Assembly (NCBI GenBank): GCA_028686135.1
Contig: JAQUCP010000021.1
Span: 1 to 38,128, forward strand
Source: UBA12481 sp012523435
GTDB taxonomy: Bacteria; Bacteroidota; Bacteroidia; Bacteroidales; UBA12481
Length of the DNA: 38,128 bases
Reading direction: 5' to 3'
Position numbers and translations under genes: made by a program. Below are positions 8,376 through 15,421 of the stretch, in pieces (position 1 is the first letter of the stretch; every line of letters starts with the position of its first letter). The notes below the pieces were generated by a model. That model was not told where the DNA came from and made no database searches. It saw only the letters and a program-made list of their open reading frames with translations.

Positions 8376-8475
8376 NNNNNNNNNNNNNNNNNNNNNNNNN
8401 NNNNNNNNNNNNNNNNNNNNNNNNNNNNNNNNNNNNNNNNNNNNNNNNNNNNNNNNNNNNNNNNNNNNNNNNNNN
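8376..8475. other. Assembly gap (100 N)
   Basis: One hundred N, the customary size for a gap of unknown length, between gmd and fcl. The left flank contains two copies of a 9-base element (CGAATTATG, CGAATTAGA), which suggests that a short tandem repeat broke the assembly. Real distance and content between the two genes are unknown. Confidence 0.98.
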
Positions 8476-8501
8476 AATTTGCCTATCTAAAATTATTACC
8501 A

Positions 8502-9443
8502 ATGAATAAAAACAGTCTGATATACATTGCTGGCCACAACGGTTTAGTGGGGTCGGCCCTGACCAGGTGCTTGCGGGAGCAGGGTTACCATAATCTATTA
8601 TTTCGGGATTTTCGTGAGCTGGATCTTACGCGCCAGGCTGAGGTGGAAAAGTTTTTTGAGGCAGAGAAGCCGGAGTATGTGTTTCTGGCTGCTGCGAAGG
8701 TGGGGGGCATTTTAGCGAACAGCACCTATCCTGCCGATTTCATTTATGATAACCTGATGATCCAGTCGAACGTGATCCATCAGTCTTATCTTCACGGAGT
8801 TAAGCGACTACTCTTTCTGGGAAGCACCTGCATCTATCCGAAGGAGGCCCCGCAGCCGCTGAAGGAAGAGTATCTGCTCACCGGGCCGCTGGAACCCACG
8901 AATGAGGCGTATGCGGTGGCCAAGATTGCCGGGATCCGGATGTGCCAGAGCTATAATCGTCAGCATGGCACCGACTTCATCAGTGTGATGCCCACGAACC
9001 TCTATGGTATCAACGATAATTTCAATCCCGAAACTTCGCACGTGCTTCCCGGGCTGATGGGCAAGATCCACAAAGCCAAAATGAATGGCGACCCGACGGT
9101 GATGGTGTGGGGTAGCGGTAAGCCCCTGCGCGAGTTCATGTGGAGTGAAGATATGGCTGCTGCCTGCATCTTTTTGATGAATGTGGACAGAGCATTAATT
9201 CCGGAGGATAGTGGCAAGCTGTTCAATATCGGAACCGAGGAGGAGGTTTCCATCCGCGAACTGGCCGAGCTGATCTGTGAAGTGGTGGGCTACCGCGGGG
9301 AGCTGCGCTTTGATCCCGGCAAGCCTGATGGTACCATGCGTAAGGTCACCGACCCCTCCCGCCTGCACGCCCTCGGATTTGCCCACAAGGTTTCACTCAG
9401 GGAAGGTATCGCTAAACTATATCAGTGGTATCTCAATCATTAA
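8502..9443 (+). CDS. fcl: GDP-L-fucose synthase
   Basis: Epimerises and reduces GDP-4-keto-6-deoxymannose to GDP-L-fucose with NADPH. 313 residues, normal for the family. The Rossmann motif is AGHNGLVGSA (about 10-19). AAAKVGGI, FLGSTCIYPK, the catalytic YAVAK, and MPTNLYGINDNF are all characteristic. It begins just after the assembly gap; the ATG at 8502 gives the normal N-terminus. It follows gmd, its pathway partner, and precedes the cytidylyltransferase-kinase fusion by 28 bases. Confidence 0.96.
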   Translation: MNKNSLIYIAGHNGLVGSALTRCLREQGYHNLLFRDFRELDLTRQAEVEKFFEAEKPEYVFLAAAKVGGILANSTYPADFIYDNLMIQSNVIHQSYLHGVKRLLFLGSTCIYPKEAPQPLKEEYLLTGPLEPTNEAYAVAKIAGIRMCQSYNRQHGTDFISVMPTNLYGINDNFNPETSHVLPGLMGKIHKAKMNGDPTVMVWGSGKPLREFMWSEDMAAACIFLMNVDRALIPEDSGKLFNIGTEEEVSIRELAELICEVVGYRGELRFDPGKPDGTMRKVTDPSRLHALGFAHKVSLREGIAKLYQWYLNH

Positions 9444-9471
9444 CTGTTTTGATCACCAATAGACACAAGTC

Positions 9472-10620
9472 ATGCCAAAAGTCTTTGTTTCAGGATGTTA
9501 TGATCTCTTGCACAGCGGCCATGTGGCCTTTTTCCGGGAGGCAGCGCAGTACGGGGATCTGTATGTCGGGATTGGCTCGGATGCTACCATCCGGGAGCTG
9601 AAAGGTCGCGGTACGGTGAACAGTGAGGAGGAGCGGCTTTATATGGTGAAAGCGGTACGTTACGTGACCGATGCCTGGATCAACCGCGGATCGGGGATCA
9701 TGGACTTTGAGGAGGATGTCCGGCGTTTTCTGCCGGATATTTTTCTGGTGAATGAAGATGGGAACTCTCCGGCAAAAGCGGCACTTTGCAAAGAATTGGG
9801 AATCAAATATGTAGTACTAGAACGGATTCCAGAGGCCGGTTTGCCGGCGCGCTCCACCACCTCGATCCGGTCGGCCGACTCGAGTCTGCTGCCGTATCGA
9901 CTTGATCTGGCCGGGACCTGGATCGATCAGCCGTATGTCTCGAAACATGGTCATGGCTGGGCCATCACCATCTCGCTAGAGCCGATCATTGATTACAACG
10001 AGCGCTGCGGGATGTCCACCTCCACGCGCAATGCTGCGCGCCGGATCTGGCCCTATCAGCTTCCGCCCGAGCGACCGGAGAAGCTCGCGGAGATGCTCTT
10101 TCGCTTTGAGAATGAGCCAGGTAGGACGGAGATCTCCGGCGCGCAGGATGCCATCGGGATCTGCATGCCCGGCCTGAACCGCCACTACTATGATGGCCAC
10201 TACTGGCCCTCAAAGATCGAGTCGTGCCACGATGAGGAGATCCTCTCCTGGCTGGAAGAGCACCTTTACATGGTGCTGCTGTGGCCCCGCCCGGCAGGGT
10301 TTAACCCGGTGCCGGGAGCCCAGCTGACTGCCGAAGGGGTGCAAGCACTCACCCGGGCAGCGGCCCTCTGCTGGGATGCGATCCTGGAGCGCGACCTGCA
10401 CGCTTTCGCCCAACAGTTTAAAGCCTCTTTCGAAGCCCAGGTCAGCCTCTTTCCGGATATGGTCAACCCCCAGATTCAGAAGGTGATGGATAGTTATCGT
10501 GAAGTCGCCCTTGCATGGAAACTCGCCGGCGCCGGCGGCGGAGGCTACCTGGCTCTTGTGGCCGAAAAGCCGGTGCCTGGGGCTATGAGGTTGAAGATCA
10601 GAAGAAAAGGAATCATGTAA
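9472..10620 (+). CDS. Cytidylyltransferase-GHMP kinase fusion protein
   Basis: 382 residues, two domains. Residues 1-135 are a small HxGH-type nucleotidylyltransferase: GCYDLLHSGHVAFF (9-21) with HSGH at 14-17, GIGSDATIRELKGRG, and the closing RSTTSI motif (127-132). Residues 138-382 look like a compact GHMP kinase: LPYRLDLAGTWIDQP (139-153) resembles the start of fucokinase or heptose kinase domains, CGMSTSTRNAA (179-189) is in the place of the ATP loop, and KLAGAGGGGYL (350-360) is motif 3. I infer phosphorylation of a free sugar followed by nucleotide activation, an analogue of the Bacteroides fucokinase/GDP-fucose pyrophosphorylase built from different parts. Substrate is not known. It lies directly after gmd-fcl and converges on the dehydrogenase homologue 8 bases away. 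Confidence 0.75.
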   Translation: MPKVFVSGCYDLLHSGHVAFFREAAQYGDLYVGIGSDATIRELKGRGTVNSEEERLYMVKAVRYVTDAWINRGSGIMDFEEDVRRFLPDIFLVNEDGNSPAKAALCKELGIKYVVLERIPEAGLPARSTTSIRSADSSLLPYRLDLAGTWIDQPYVSKHGHGWAITISLEPIIDYNERCGMSTSTRNAARRIWPYQLPPERPEKLAEMLFRFENEPGRTEISGAQDAIGICMPGLNRHYYDGHYWPSKIESCHDEEILSWLEEHLYMVLLWPRPAGFNPVPGAQLTAEGVQALTRAAALCWDAILERDLHAFAQQFKASFEAQVSLFPDMVNPQIQKVMDSYREVALAWKLAGAGGGGYLALVAEKPVPGAMRLKIRRKGIM

Positions 10621-10628
10621 CGACTGGA

Positions 10629-11963
10629 TCAAAGCGTGACATAAACCAACGTCTGTACCCTCTTCCGAAAAACACCCTTTAGATCAAATAGAAACCCACC
10701 GGGCTTGAGGATCTGACGGAAGTTAATCTCTTTTAATGCCTGAAACTCGTCGTGAGCAACAGCCAAAATAACCCCATCGTACTGCTCCTGTTCCCAGATG
10801 GTAAAATCCGGTAATGCCTTGATATCTAGGCTGTACGTTTTTTTAGCCTCCTTGGCATCGGCCCGGGGATCGGCCACGACTGATTCAATCCCGTAGGTCC
10901 GGAGCAAGCCGATCAGCTCGGGGATGCGGCTCCGGGTGATGTCACTGACATTCTCCTTCGCCGTAATGCCCAGGATGAGTACCCGCGCCATCTGCGGAGC
11001 TGTTCCGGCAGCGGCTAAAAGCTTAACAACCCGACTGGCGATGTGCGGAATGAGAGCTGTATCGGTTTGATTGACAGCTGAAAGCACCGGTGGAACAAAC
11101 CCGGCACGACCCGATTGGCGTAATAAGTGCCCCGTAGCGGCATTGGCGCTGGGTCCACCTGGAAGTCCCGGAACAAATGGTTGGAAGTTCCATTTGCTAC
11201 CAGCTGCCTCAAGAGCTTCAAAAGTATTGATATTCAGGAGATTGCAAATCATTGCCCACTCGTTCGCCAGCGCGCGGTTCACGTCGCGCTGGGAGTTTTC
11301 CATGAGCTTCACCATCTCGGCCGTGCGGATGGAGGAGACGGGATAGAGGCCGGCTTTGGTGACGAGACGGAAGAGGGAGGTGATCAGGCCTTGGCTCAGC
11401 TCGTTGCATCCGGAAACCACCCGCACCGTATTGTCGGGGCGGTGCTGTGTGTCGCCTGGATTATATCGGGTAGGACAAAACCCATAATGGAAATCAATGC
11501 CGGCTTTCAGTCCGGAAACCCGCTCCAAAACTGGCACACACACCTCTTCGGTTCCTCCGGGGTAGATCATGGTCTCATAAATGACCAGATCGCCCCGCTT
11601 CAAACCCCGCCCGATGCTCTCCGACGCAGTGATGAGTTGGTTGGTCGCCGGCACACCATACGCATCAGGCAGAGCGGGCACTGCCACGATGTAGGCACGG
11701 CAGCGCGCTAAAACATCAGGATAGCAGGTAAAATCTACCGACACCCCCTGAAAAGCCTGCGGCGGAAACTCCCCGGAGGGATCGGAGCCCTGGCGGAGAA
11801 GCATCACTTTAACCGGATCAGGATCGAAAGCAGTCACCGGCACTTTCCGGCCAAAAGCCAGCGCCAGCGCCAGCCCAGAGGGGTTAAGCCCTAGAATGGC
11901 AAGAGAATTGATCCGGTCATGCAGCTCAGACAGAATTTCGCTTTTGGGGTTGGGGGATAGCAT
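10629..11963 (-). CDS. Nucleotide-sugar dehydrogenase homologue lacking catalytic residues
   Basis: 444 residues matching the UDP-ManNAc/UDP-glucose dehydrogenase family along its whole length: YETMIYPGGTEE (129-140), RYNPGDTQHR (166-175), EMVKLMENSQRDVNRALANE (216-235), and C-terminal LGITAKENVSDI (331-342). Key positions differ from active enzymes. The Rossmann GxGxxG reads GLNPSG (25-30). The usual PER/PEF glutamate is Thr165. The catalytic Cys in GGxC is Ser272 (PGGPSANAA), and the Asp four residues on is Ala276. The Lys (219) and Asn (223) of the active site remain. The frame is intact, so this appears to be a conserved pseudoenzyme or one with changed chemistry rather than a decayed gene. 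It points against its neighbours, and its start abuts an 8-bp repeat array. Confidence 0.78.
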   Translation of the reverse strand: MLSPNPKSEILSELHDRINSLAILGLNPSGLALALAFGRKVPVTAFDPDPVKVMLLRQGSDPSGEFPPQAFQGVSVDFTCYPDVLARCRAYIVAVPALPDAYGVPATNQLITASESIGRGLKRGDLVIYETMIYPGGTEEVCVPVLERVSGLKAGIDFHYGFCPTRYNPGDTQHRPDNTVRVVSGCNELSQGLITSLFRLVTKAGLYPVSSIRTAEMVKLMENSQRDVNRALANEWAMICNLLNINTFEALEAAGSKWNFQPFVPGLPGGPSANAATGHLLRQSGRAGFVPPVLSAVNQTDTALIPHIASRVVKLLAAAGTAPQMARVLILGITAKENVSDITRSRIPELIGLLRTYGIESVVADPRADAKEAKKTYSLDIKALPDFTIWEQEQYDGVILAVAHDEFQALKEINFRQILKPGGFLFDLKGVFRKRVQTLVYVTL

Positions 11964-11964
11964 T

Positions 11965-12000
11965 AGGTTGTTGAGGTGTCGAGTTGTCGAGTTGTTTGTC
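11965..12000 (-). repeat. 8-bp repeat array, about 4.5 units, minus orientation
   Basis: On the plus strand: AGGTTGTT, GAGGTGTC, GAGTTGTC, GAGTTGTT, TGTC. These are reverse complements of the GACAACTC unit seen at 5274-5337. The array begins one base before the start codon of the minus-strand dehydrogenase homologue and ends just before the promoter region of the PHP phosphatase. Confidence 0.88.
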
Positions 12001-12022
12001 TATTTGTAAAGTTAACCTTTTA

Positions 12023-12030
12023 TATCTTTG
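12023..12030 (+). promoter_or_regulatory. -7 promoter box for the PHP phosphatase
   Basis: TATCTTTG is a perfect TAnnTTTG match five bases before the ATG at 12036. A TTTG lies at 12003-12006, only 16 bases upstream, slightly short of usual spacing. If used, the transcript would be nearly leaderless. Confidence 0.4.
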
Positions 12031-12035
12031 CCGGC

Positions 12036-12770
12036 ATGGGACTTATTAAAAGATATCGCGAGACACTCCCTGATTTCTCTTTCTTAGGAACCGATATTCA
12101 CAACCATGTCATTCCTGGTATCGACGACGGATCTCCTACGCTGGAGGAGTCGATGCGGATGCTGCGTTTATGGGCTGATCTGGGCTACCGGAAGGTAATC
12201 ACCACTCCGCACGTGATCACTGCCACTTACCCAAATACGCGGGAGACCATCCTCGGTCAGTTATACCTGCTGCGCGATCGCATTGCGGAGGAGGGGATTG
12301 ATATTGAGCTGGAAGCATCAGGAGAGTATCATCTTGATTATGAGTTTATTGAAAGACTTGAGTCGGGGGAGCTGATTGGTGTTGGATCGCGCCGGGTGGT
12401 GTTGTTGGAGCTGCCTTTCCACCAGCCGCTGGTTGGGTTGGATGAGGTACTCAAACAGGTGCGAAAAGCCGGATATGCCCCGGTGATCGCACATCCGGAG
12501 CGTTATACCTATATGATTGGGCGCATCAAGCTGCACGAGGAGCTTAAGGCGATGGGGGTCTGGTTTCAGCTGAACCTCGGATCGCTGCTGGGGCAGTACG
12601 GGCAACAGGTGAAGGTGACAGCCCGGCGACTGATTGATGCCGGATTGGTGGATATGGTCGGGTCGGATGCCCACCATGGCGGACACCTGGAAAACCTCCG
12701 CAATGTATTGTCAGATAAGTATTTTGTCAAGCTCACGAAGCGTCAGACTCTGCTGAACCGTGAGCTGTAA
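12036..12770 (+). CDS. CpsB/YwqE-type PHP-domain tyrosine-protein phosphatase
   Basis: 244 residues of the PHP-fold manganese-dependent phosphatase family that removes phosphate from the tyrosine kinase controlling capsule or exopolysaccharide chain length. Metal-binding motifs are TDIHNHVIPGIDDG (HxH), TPHV, IAHPERY and GSDAHH, in the expected order. I start at the ATG at 12036 (MGLIKRY). A longer frame to 11976 would add 20 residues encoded by the 8-bp repeat array and is unlikely. The partner kinase (Wzc-like) is not in the window. It fits the polysaccharide region upstream; ispG follows after 24 bases. Confidence 0.88.
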   Translation: MGLIKRYRETLPDFSFLGTDIHNHVIPGIDDGSPTLEESMRMLRLWADLGYRKVITTPHVITATYPNTRETILGQLYLLRDRIAEEGIDIELEASGEYHLDYEFIERLESGELIGVGSRRVVLLELPFHQPLVGLDEVLKQVRKAGYAPVIAHPERYTYMIGRIKLHEELKAMGVWFQLNLGSLLGQYGQQVKVTARRLIDAGLVDMVGSDAHHGGHLENLRNVLSDKYFVKLTKRQTLLNREL

Positions 12771-12794
12771 TGTAATCCCTTAAGATCGTTTAAC

Positions 12795-14039
12795 GTGCCA
12801 TACGAGCGACGCAAAACACGGGTTGTGGATATCGGAGGTGTTCCGCTGGGCGGGAACTACCCGGTGCGGGTGCAAACCATGACCAACCTGGCCACAGCTG
12901 ATGTTGAGGGCCAGGTGACGCAGATCCTCCGCGCGGTGGAGGCGGGATCGGAGTATGTCCGTATCACTGTGCCCACCCTGAAAGATGTGGAGCATCTGGC
13001 TGAAATCAAAAAGCGGCTGGAAACCAATGAGTTGTCCCGGAATATACCGCTCATTGCCGATGTGCACTTTTCACCCCGCATTGCCATCGAAGCTGCCAGG
13101 GTGGCGGCGAAGGTGCGGATCAATCCGGGAAACCTGATCCGGAAGGAGGAGGAAAAAAGAGCCCCGGAAAAGTATCTCGAGGTGATGCACGACACGCTGA
13201 AGCCGCTGCTCGACGTGTGCCGGGAGCATGGAACAGCCCTGCGCATCGGTACCAACCACGGAAGCTTGTCGGATCGTATCATGGACCGCTTTGGCGATAC
13301 CCCCGAAGGCATGGTGGAAGCTACCCTGGAGGCGGTACGCATCTGCCAGGCCGAAAACTTCCATAACCTCGTCCTCTCCCTGAAATCATCCAATGTTAAG
13401 GTGATGGTAGAGGCTACCCGCTTGTTAGTCAGGCGAATGGATGCCGAATATATGGATTACCCGCTGCACCTCGGAGTCACCGAAGCCGGCGAGGGCGAGG
13501 ACGGCCGACTGAAATCGGCCGTTGGCATCGGATCGCTGCTGGTCGATGGCATCGGCGATACCATCCGTGTATCCCTGACCGAAGATCCGGAATACGAAAT
13601 ACCGGTAGCCTATGGCATTCTCCAAGCCTCCCGTGCTAGAATCACCCGGACAGAATACATCTCCTGTCCGGGTTGCGGCCGCACGATGTTCAATATCCAG
13701 GAAGCTGTGCGAAAAGTCAAAGCAGGAACCAGCCACCTCACCGGCCTCAAAATCGCCGTCATGGGCTGCATCGTCAACGGCCCGGGAGAAATGGCCGATG
13801 CTGATTATGGCTATGTCGGCGCCGGACCCGGGAAAGTGCATATTTATAAAGGAAAAACCCCGATATTGAAAAACATTAACGAAGACGACGCCATCGAACA
13901 ACTACTGAAACTAATACAGCATGCCACCCTCACACCTCACACCTCACACCTTCTTAATAACTCGACAACAGCTTCGCGCAGCGAAGCGGACAACTTGACA
14001 ACTAATTCTCTACCATGTCCATCGAAGTCAAAGGAATAA
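12795..14039 (+). CDS. ispG: 4-hydroxy-3-methylbut-2-enyl-diphosphate synthase, short form
   Basis: Iron-sulfur enzyme of the MEP isoprenoid pathway. GTG start at 12795. Residues 20-270 form the TIM barrel (VQTMTNLATADVEGQV, IADVHFSP, VRINPGN, NHGSLSDRIM, LHLGVTEAGEGEDGR), with wording typical of the plant/Chlamydia/Bacteroidota type. The cluster domain follows: CPGCGRTMF (C291, C294) and GCIVNGPGE (C325). Bacteroidota enzymes of this type usually have about 600 or more residues because of a large insert between these domains; here the barrel runs straight into the cluster domain at about 270-287. The homologous part ends near residue 375; the last 40 residues are encoded by repeats and look like lost-stop read-through. 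It overlaps gldA by 25 bases. Confidence 0.93.
   Translation: MPYERRKTRVVDIGGVPLGGNYPVRVQTMTNLATADVEGQVTQILRAVEAGSEYVRITVPTLKDVEHLAEIKKRLETNELSRNIPLIADVHFSPRIAIEAARVAAKVRINPGNLIRKEEEKRAPEKYLEVMHDTLKPLLDVCREHGTALRIGTNHGSLSDRIMDRFGDTPEGMVEATLEAVRICQAENFHNLVLSLKSSNVKVMVEATRLLVRRMDAEYMDYPLHLGVTEAGEGEDGRLKSAVGIGSLLVDGIGDTIRVSLTEDPEYEIPVAYGILQASRARITRTEYISCPGCGRTMFNIQEAVRKVKAGTSHLTGLKIAVMGCIVNGPGEMADADYGYVGAGPGKVHIYKGKTPILKNINEDDAIEQLLKLIQHATLTPHTSHLLNNSTTASRSEADNLTTNSLPCPSKSKE
13929..13949 (+). repeat. 7-bp tandem repeat (CTCACAC x3)
   Basis: Three perfect copies of CTCACAC lie inside the 3' end of the ispG frame and encode part of its unusual tail. Confidence 0.85.
13964..14004 (+). repeat. 8-bp repeat units flanking a small hairpin
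   Basis: GACAACAG (13964-13971), then a perfect inverted repeat GCTTCGC (13971-13977) / GCGAAGC (13981-13987) with a 3-base loop, then GACAACTT (13989-13996) and GACAACTA (13997-14004). Same unit as the arrays at 5274 and 11965, here interrupted by a palindrome, within the ispG tail and just before gldA. There is no T-run after the hairpin, so it is a poor intrinsic terminator. Confidence 0.8.
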
Positions 14040-14755
14040 CCAAACTCTACGGTCAGCAGAAAGCGCTGGATAACGTATCATTTACCGTCGCCACGGGCGA
14101 GATCGTCGGATTCATCGGTCCAAACGGTGCTGGCAAGTCCACCATGATGAAGATCATCACCGGGTACATCCCTCAGACGGAGGGAACGGTGCTAGTCAAT
14201 GAGATGGAGACGCTGGAGCACTCGCTCGAAATACGTAAAATGATTGGCTATCTACCTGAAAATAACCCCCTTTACACTGATATGTATGTCAGGGAGTACC
14301 TCGAAATGGTGGAGGGGATCTACCAGAAAGGACAGAAGAGTAAAAAGGCCAGCGGGAAAAAGAGTGTAGGCGTCGGTGCGGGAGTGGAGGACATGATAGC
14401 GCTGGTGGGGTTGGAGAAGGAGGCGCACAAGAAGATCGGGGCCCTGTCGAAAGGGTATCGCCAGCGGGTGGGATTGGCGCAGGCGCTGATACACGACCCG
14501 TCGGTGCTGATTCTCGATGAGCCGACCTCCGGGTTGGATCCCAACCAGATCGTGGAGATCAGGAAATTCATCGGGAACCTCGGGCGGAAAAAGACCATTC
14601 TGCTCTCCACGCATATCATGCAGGAGGTGGAGGCTATCTGCGACCGGGTGATCATCATCAACCTCGGGAAGATTGTGGCCAACGAAAAGACCGAAGATCT
14701 CCGCAAGCAGGAGAGCAGCCTGGAGCGAATGTTCCAGCGGGTGACTCAAAAGTGA
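14015..14755 (+). CDS. gldA: GldA-like ABC transporter ATP-binding protein
   Basis: 246 residues. Walker A GPNGAGKST (35-43), signature LSKGYRQ (144-150), Walker B VLILDEP (164-170), H-loop His200. The wording GYLPENNPLYTDMYVREYLE and STHIMQEVEAICDRVIIIN is very close to flavobacterial GldA, the ATPase of the GldAFG transporter linked to gliding. GldF and GldG are not next to it here, and many non-gliding Bacteroidota have GldA-like ATPases, so motility cannot be inferred. Residues 104-124 form a Lys/Gly-rich insertion (QKGQKSKKASGKK) that I do not recall in homologues. The ATG at 14015 overlaps the ispG frame by 25 bases. Confidence 0.82.
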   Translation: MSIEVKGITKLYGQQKALDNVSFTVATGEIVGFIGPNGAGKSTMMKIITGYIPQTEGTVLVNEMETLEHSLEIRKMIGYLPENNPLYTDMYVREYLEMVEGIYQKGQKSKKASGKKSVGVGAGVEDMIALVGLEKEAHKKIGALSKGYRQRVGLAQALIHDPSVLILDEPTSGLDPNQIVEIRKFIGNLGRKKTILLSTHIMQEVEAICDRVIIINLGKIVANEKTEDLRKQESSLERMFQRVTQK

Positions 14756-14762
14756 TTTTGCA

Positions 14763-14794
14763 GAAAAGAATTTATTCCGAAAAGAATCTATGCC
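14763..14794 (+). repeat. 16-bp tandem duplication carrying a start codon
   Basis: Two adjacent 16-base units (14763-14778 and 14779-14794) that differ at two positions. One of the differences turns TATTCC into TATGCC and so creates the ATG of the HAD phosphatase gene at 14790. Confidence 0.8.
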
Positions 14795-15419
14795 GGCTGT
14801 CCAGAATATCATCTTTGATCTTGGAGGTGTCTTGCTGAACATTGATTTCAAGCGGACCTTTGATGCGTTTGAGATCATCGGCTTCAGAGGAGCAGCCGAG
14901 CGTTTCATGCAGCCGGATATTCAGCAGCTGTTGGGAGATGTGGAGACGGGCGACCTGTGTCCGGCAGAGATGCGGGCGAAGTTCAGGGAGCTCACCGGCT
15001 TTAAATGCACGCAGGAACAGTTCGATAAGGCCTGGAATGCTTTGTTGCTTGATTATTGGCCAGAACGGATTGAGCTGGTGCAGCAGTTGTCGAAACGATA
15101 TCGTACCTTTCTGCTGAGCAATACGTGCAAAATCCATTGCGAAAGTTATAACAATAAGTTAGACAGGGAGTTTGGGATACCATCGCTCGATCATTTGATG
15201 GAGAAAGCCTACTATTCGCATGAGATGGGTCTCCGGAAACCGAACCAGCGCATTTACGAGCGAGTGCTGAAAAAGTCGCGGCTTGATCCTTATGAGACGG
15301 TTTTTGTAGATGATTCGGAGCCCAACGTCATCGCTGCAGAGAATCTTGGGATGCGTGGCGTGTTAGTGACTCCCGGGGCTGATCTGGCTGCTCTGCTCAG
15401 GCAGCATGACATTCAGTAG
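14790..15419 (+). CDS. HAD-superfamily phosphatase, YihX-like
   Basis: 209 residues. HAD motif I is FDLGGVLLNIDF (nucleophile Asp10, Gly at +2, as in E. coli YihX DLGNVIVDIDF as I recall it), motif II LLSNT, motif III Lys in RKPNQRIY, motif IV VFVDDSEPN. The helical cap domain lies between motifs I and II. YihX acts on glucose-1-phosphate, but the substrate here is not evident. The stop is two bases before the mtnA start, so translational coupling with methionine salvage is likely, and the enzyme might act on a thioribose-derived phosphate (inference). The ATG lies in a 16-bp tandem duplication. Confidence 0.83.
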   Translation: MPAVQNIIFDLGGVLLNIDFKRTFDAFEIIGFRGAAERFMQPDIQQLLGDVETGDLCPAEMRAKFRELTGFKCTQEQFDKAWNALLLDYWPERIELVQQLSKRYRTFLLSNTCKIHCESYNNKLDREFGIPSLDHLMEKAYYSHEMGLRKPNQRIYERVLKKSRLDPYETVFVDDSEPNVIAAENLGMRGVLVTPGADLAALLRQHDIQ

Positions 15420-15421
15420 AA

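Noticed and set aside
7231..8502. Long minus-strand open frame opposite gmd
   Set aside because: It runs through the N gap and reads as a non-homologous shadow of gmd, whose motifs are unambiguous.
11976..12035. Upstream extension of the PHP phosphatase
   Set aside because: The added residues are encoded by the 8-bp repeat array and the promoter box, not by conserved protein sequence.
13971..13987. Hairpin as an intrinsic terminator for ispG
   Set aside because: The stem is only 7 bp with no following T-run and lies inside an open frame that continues into gldA.
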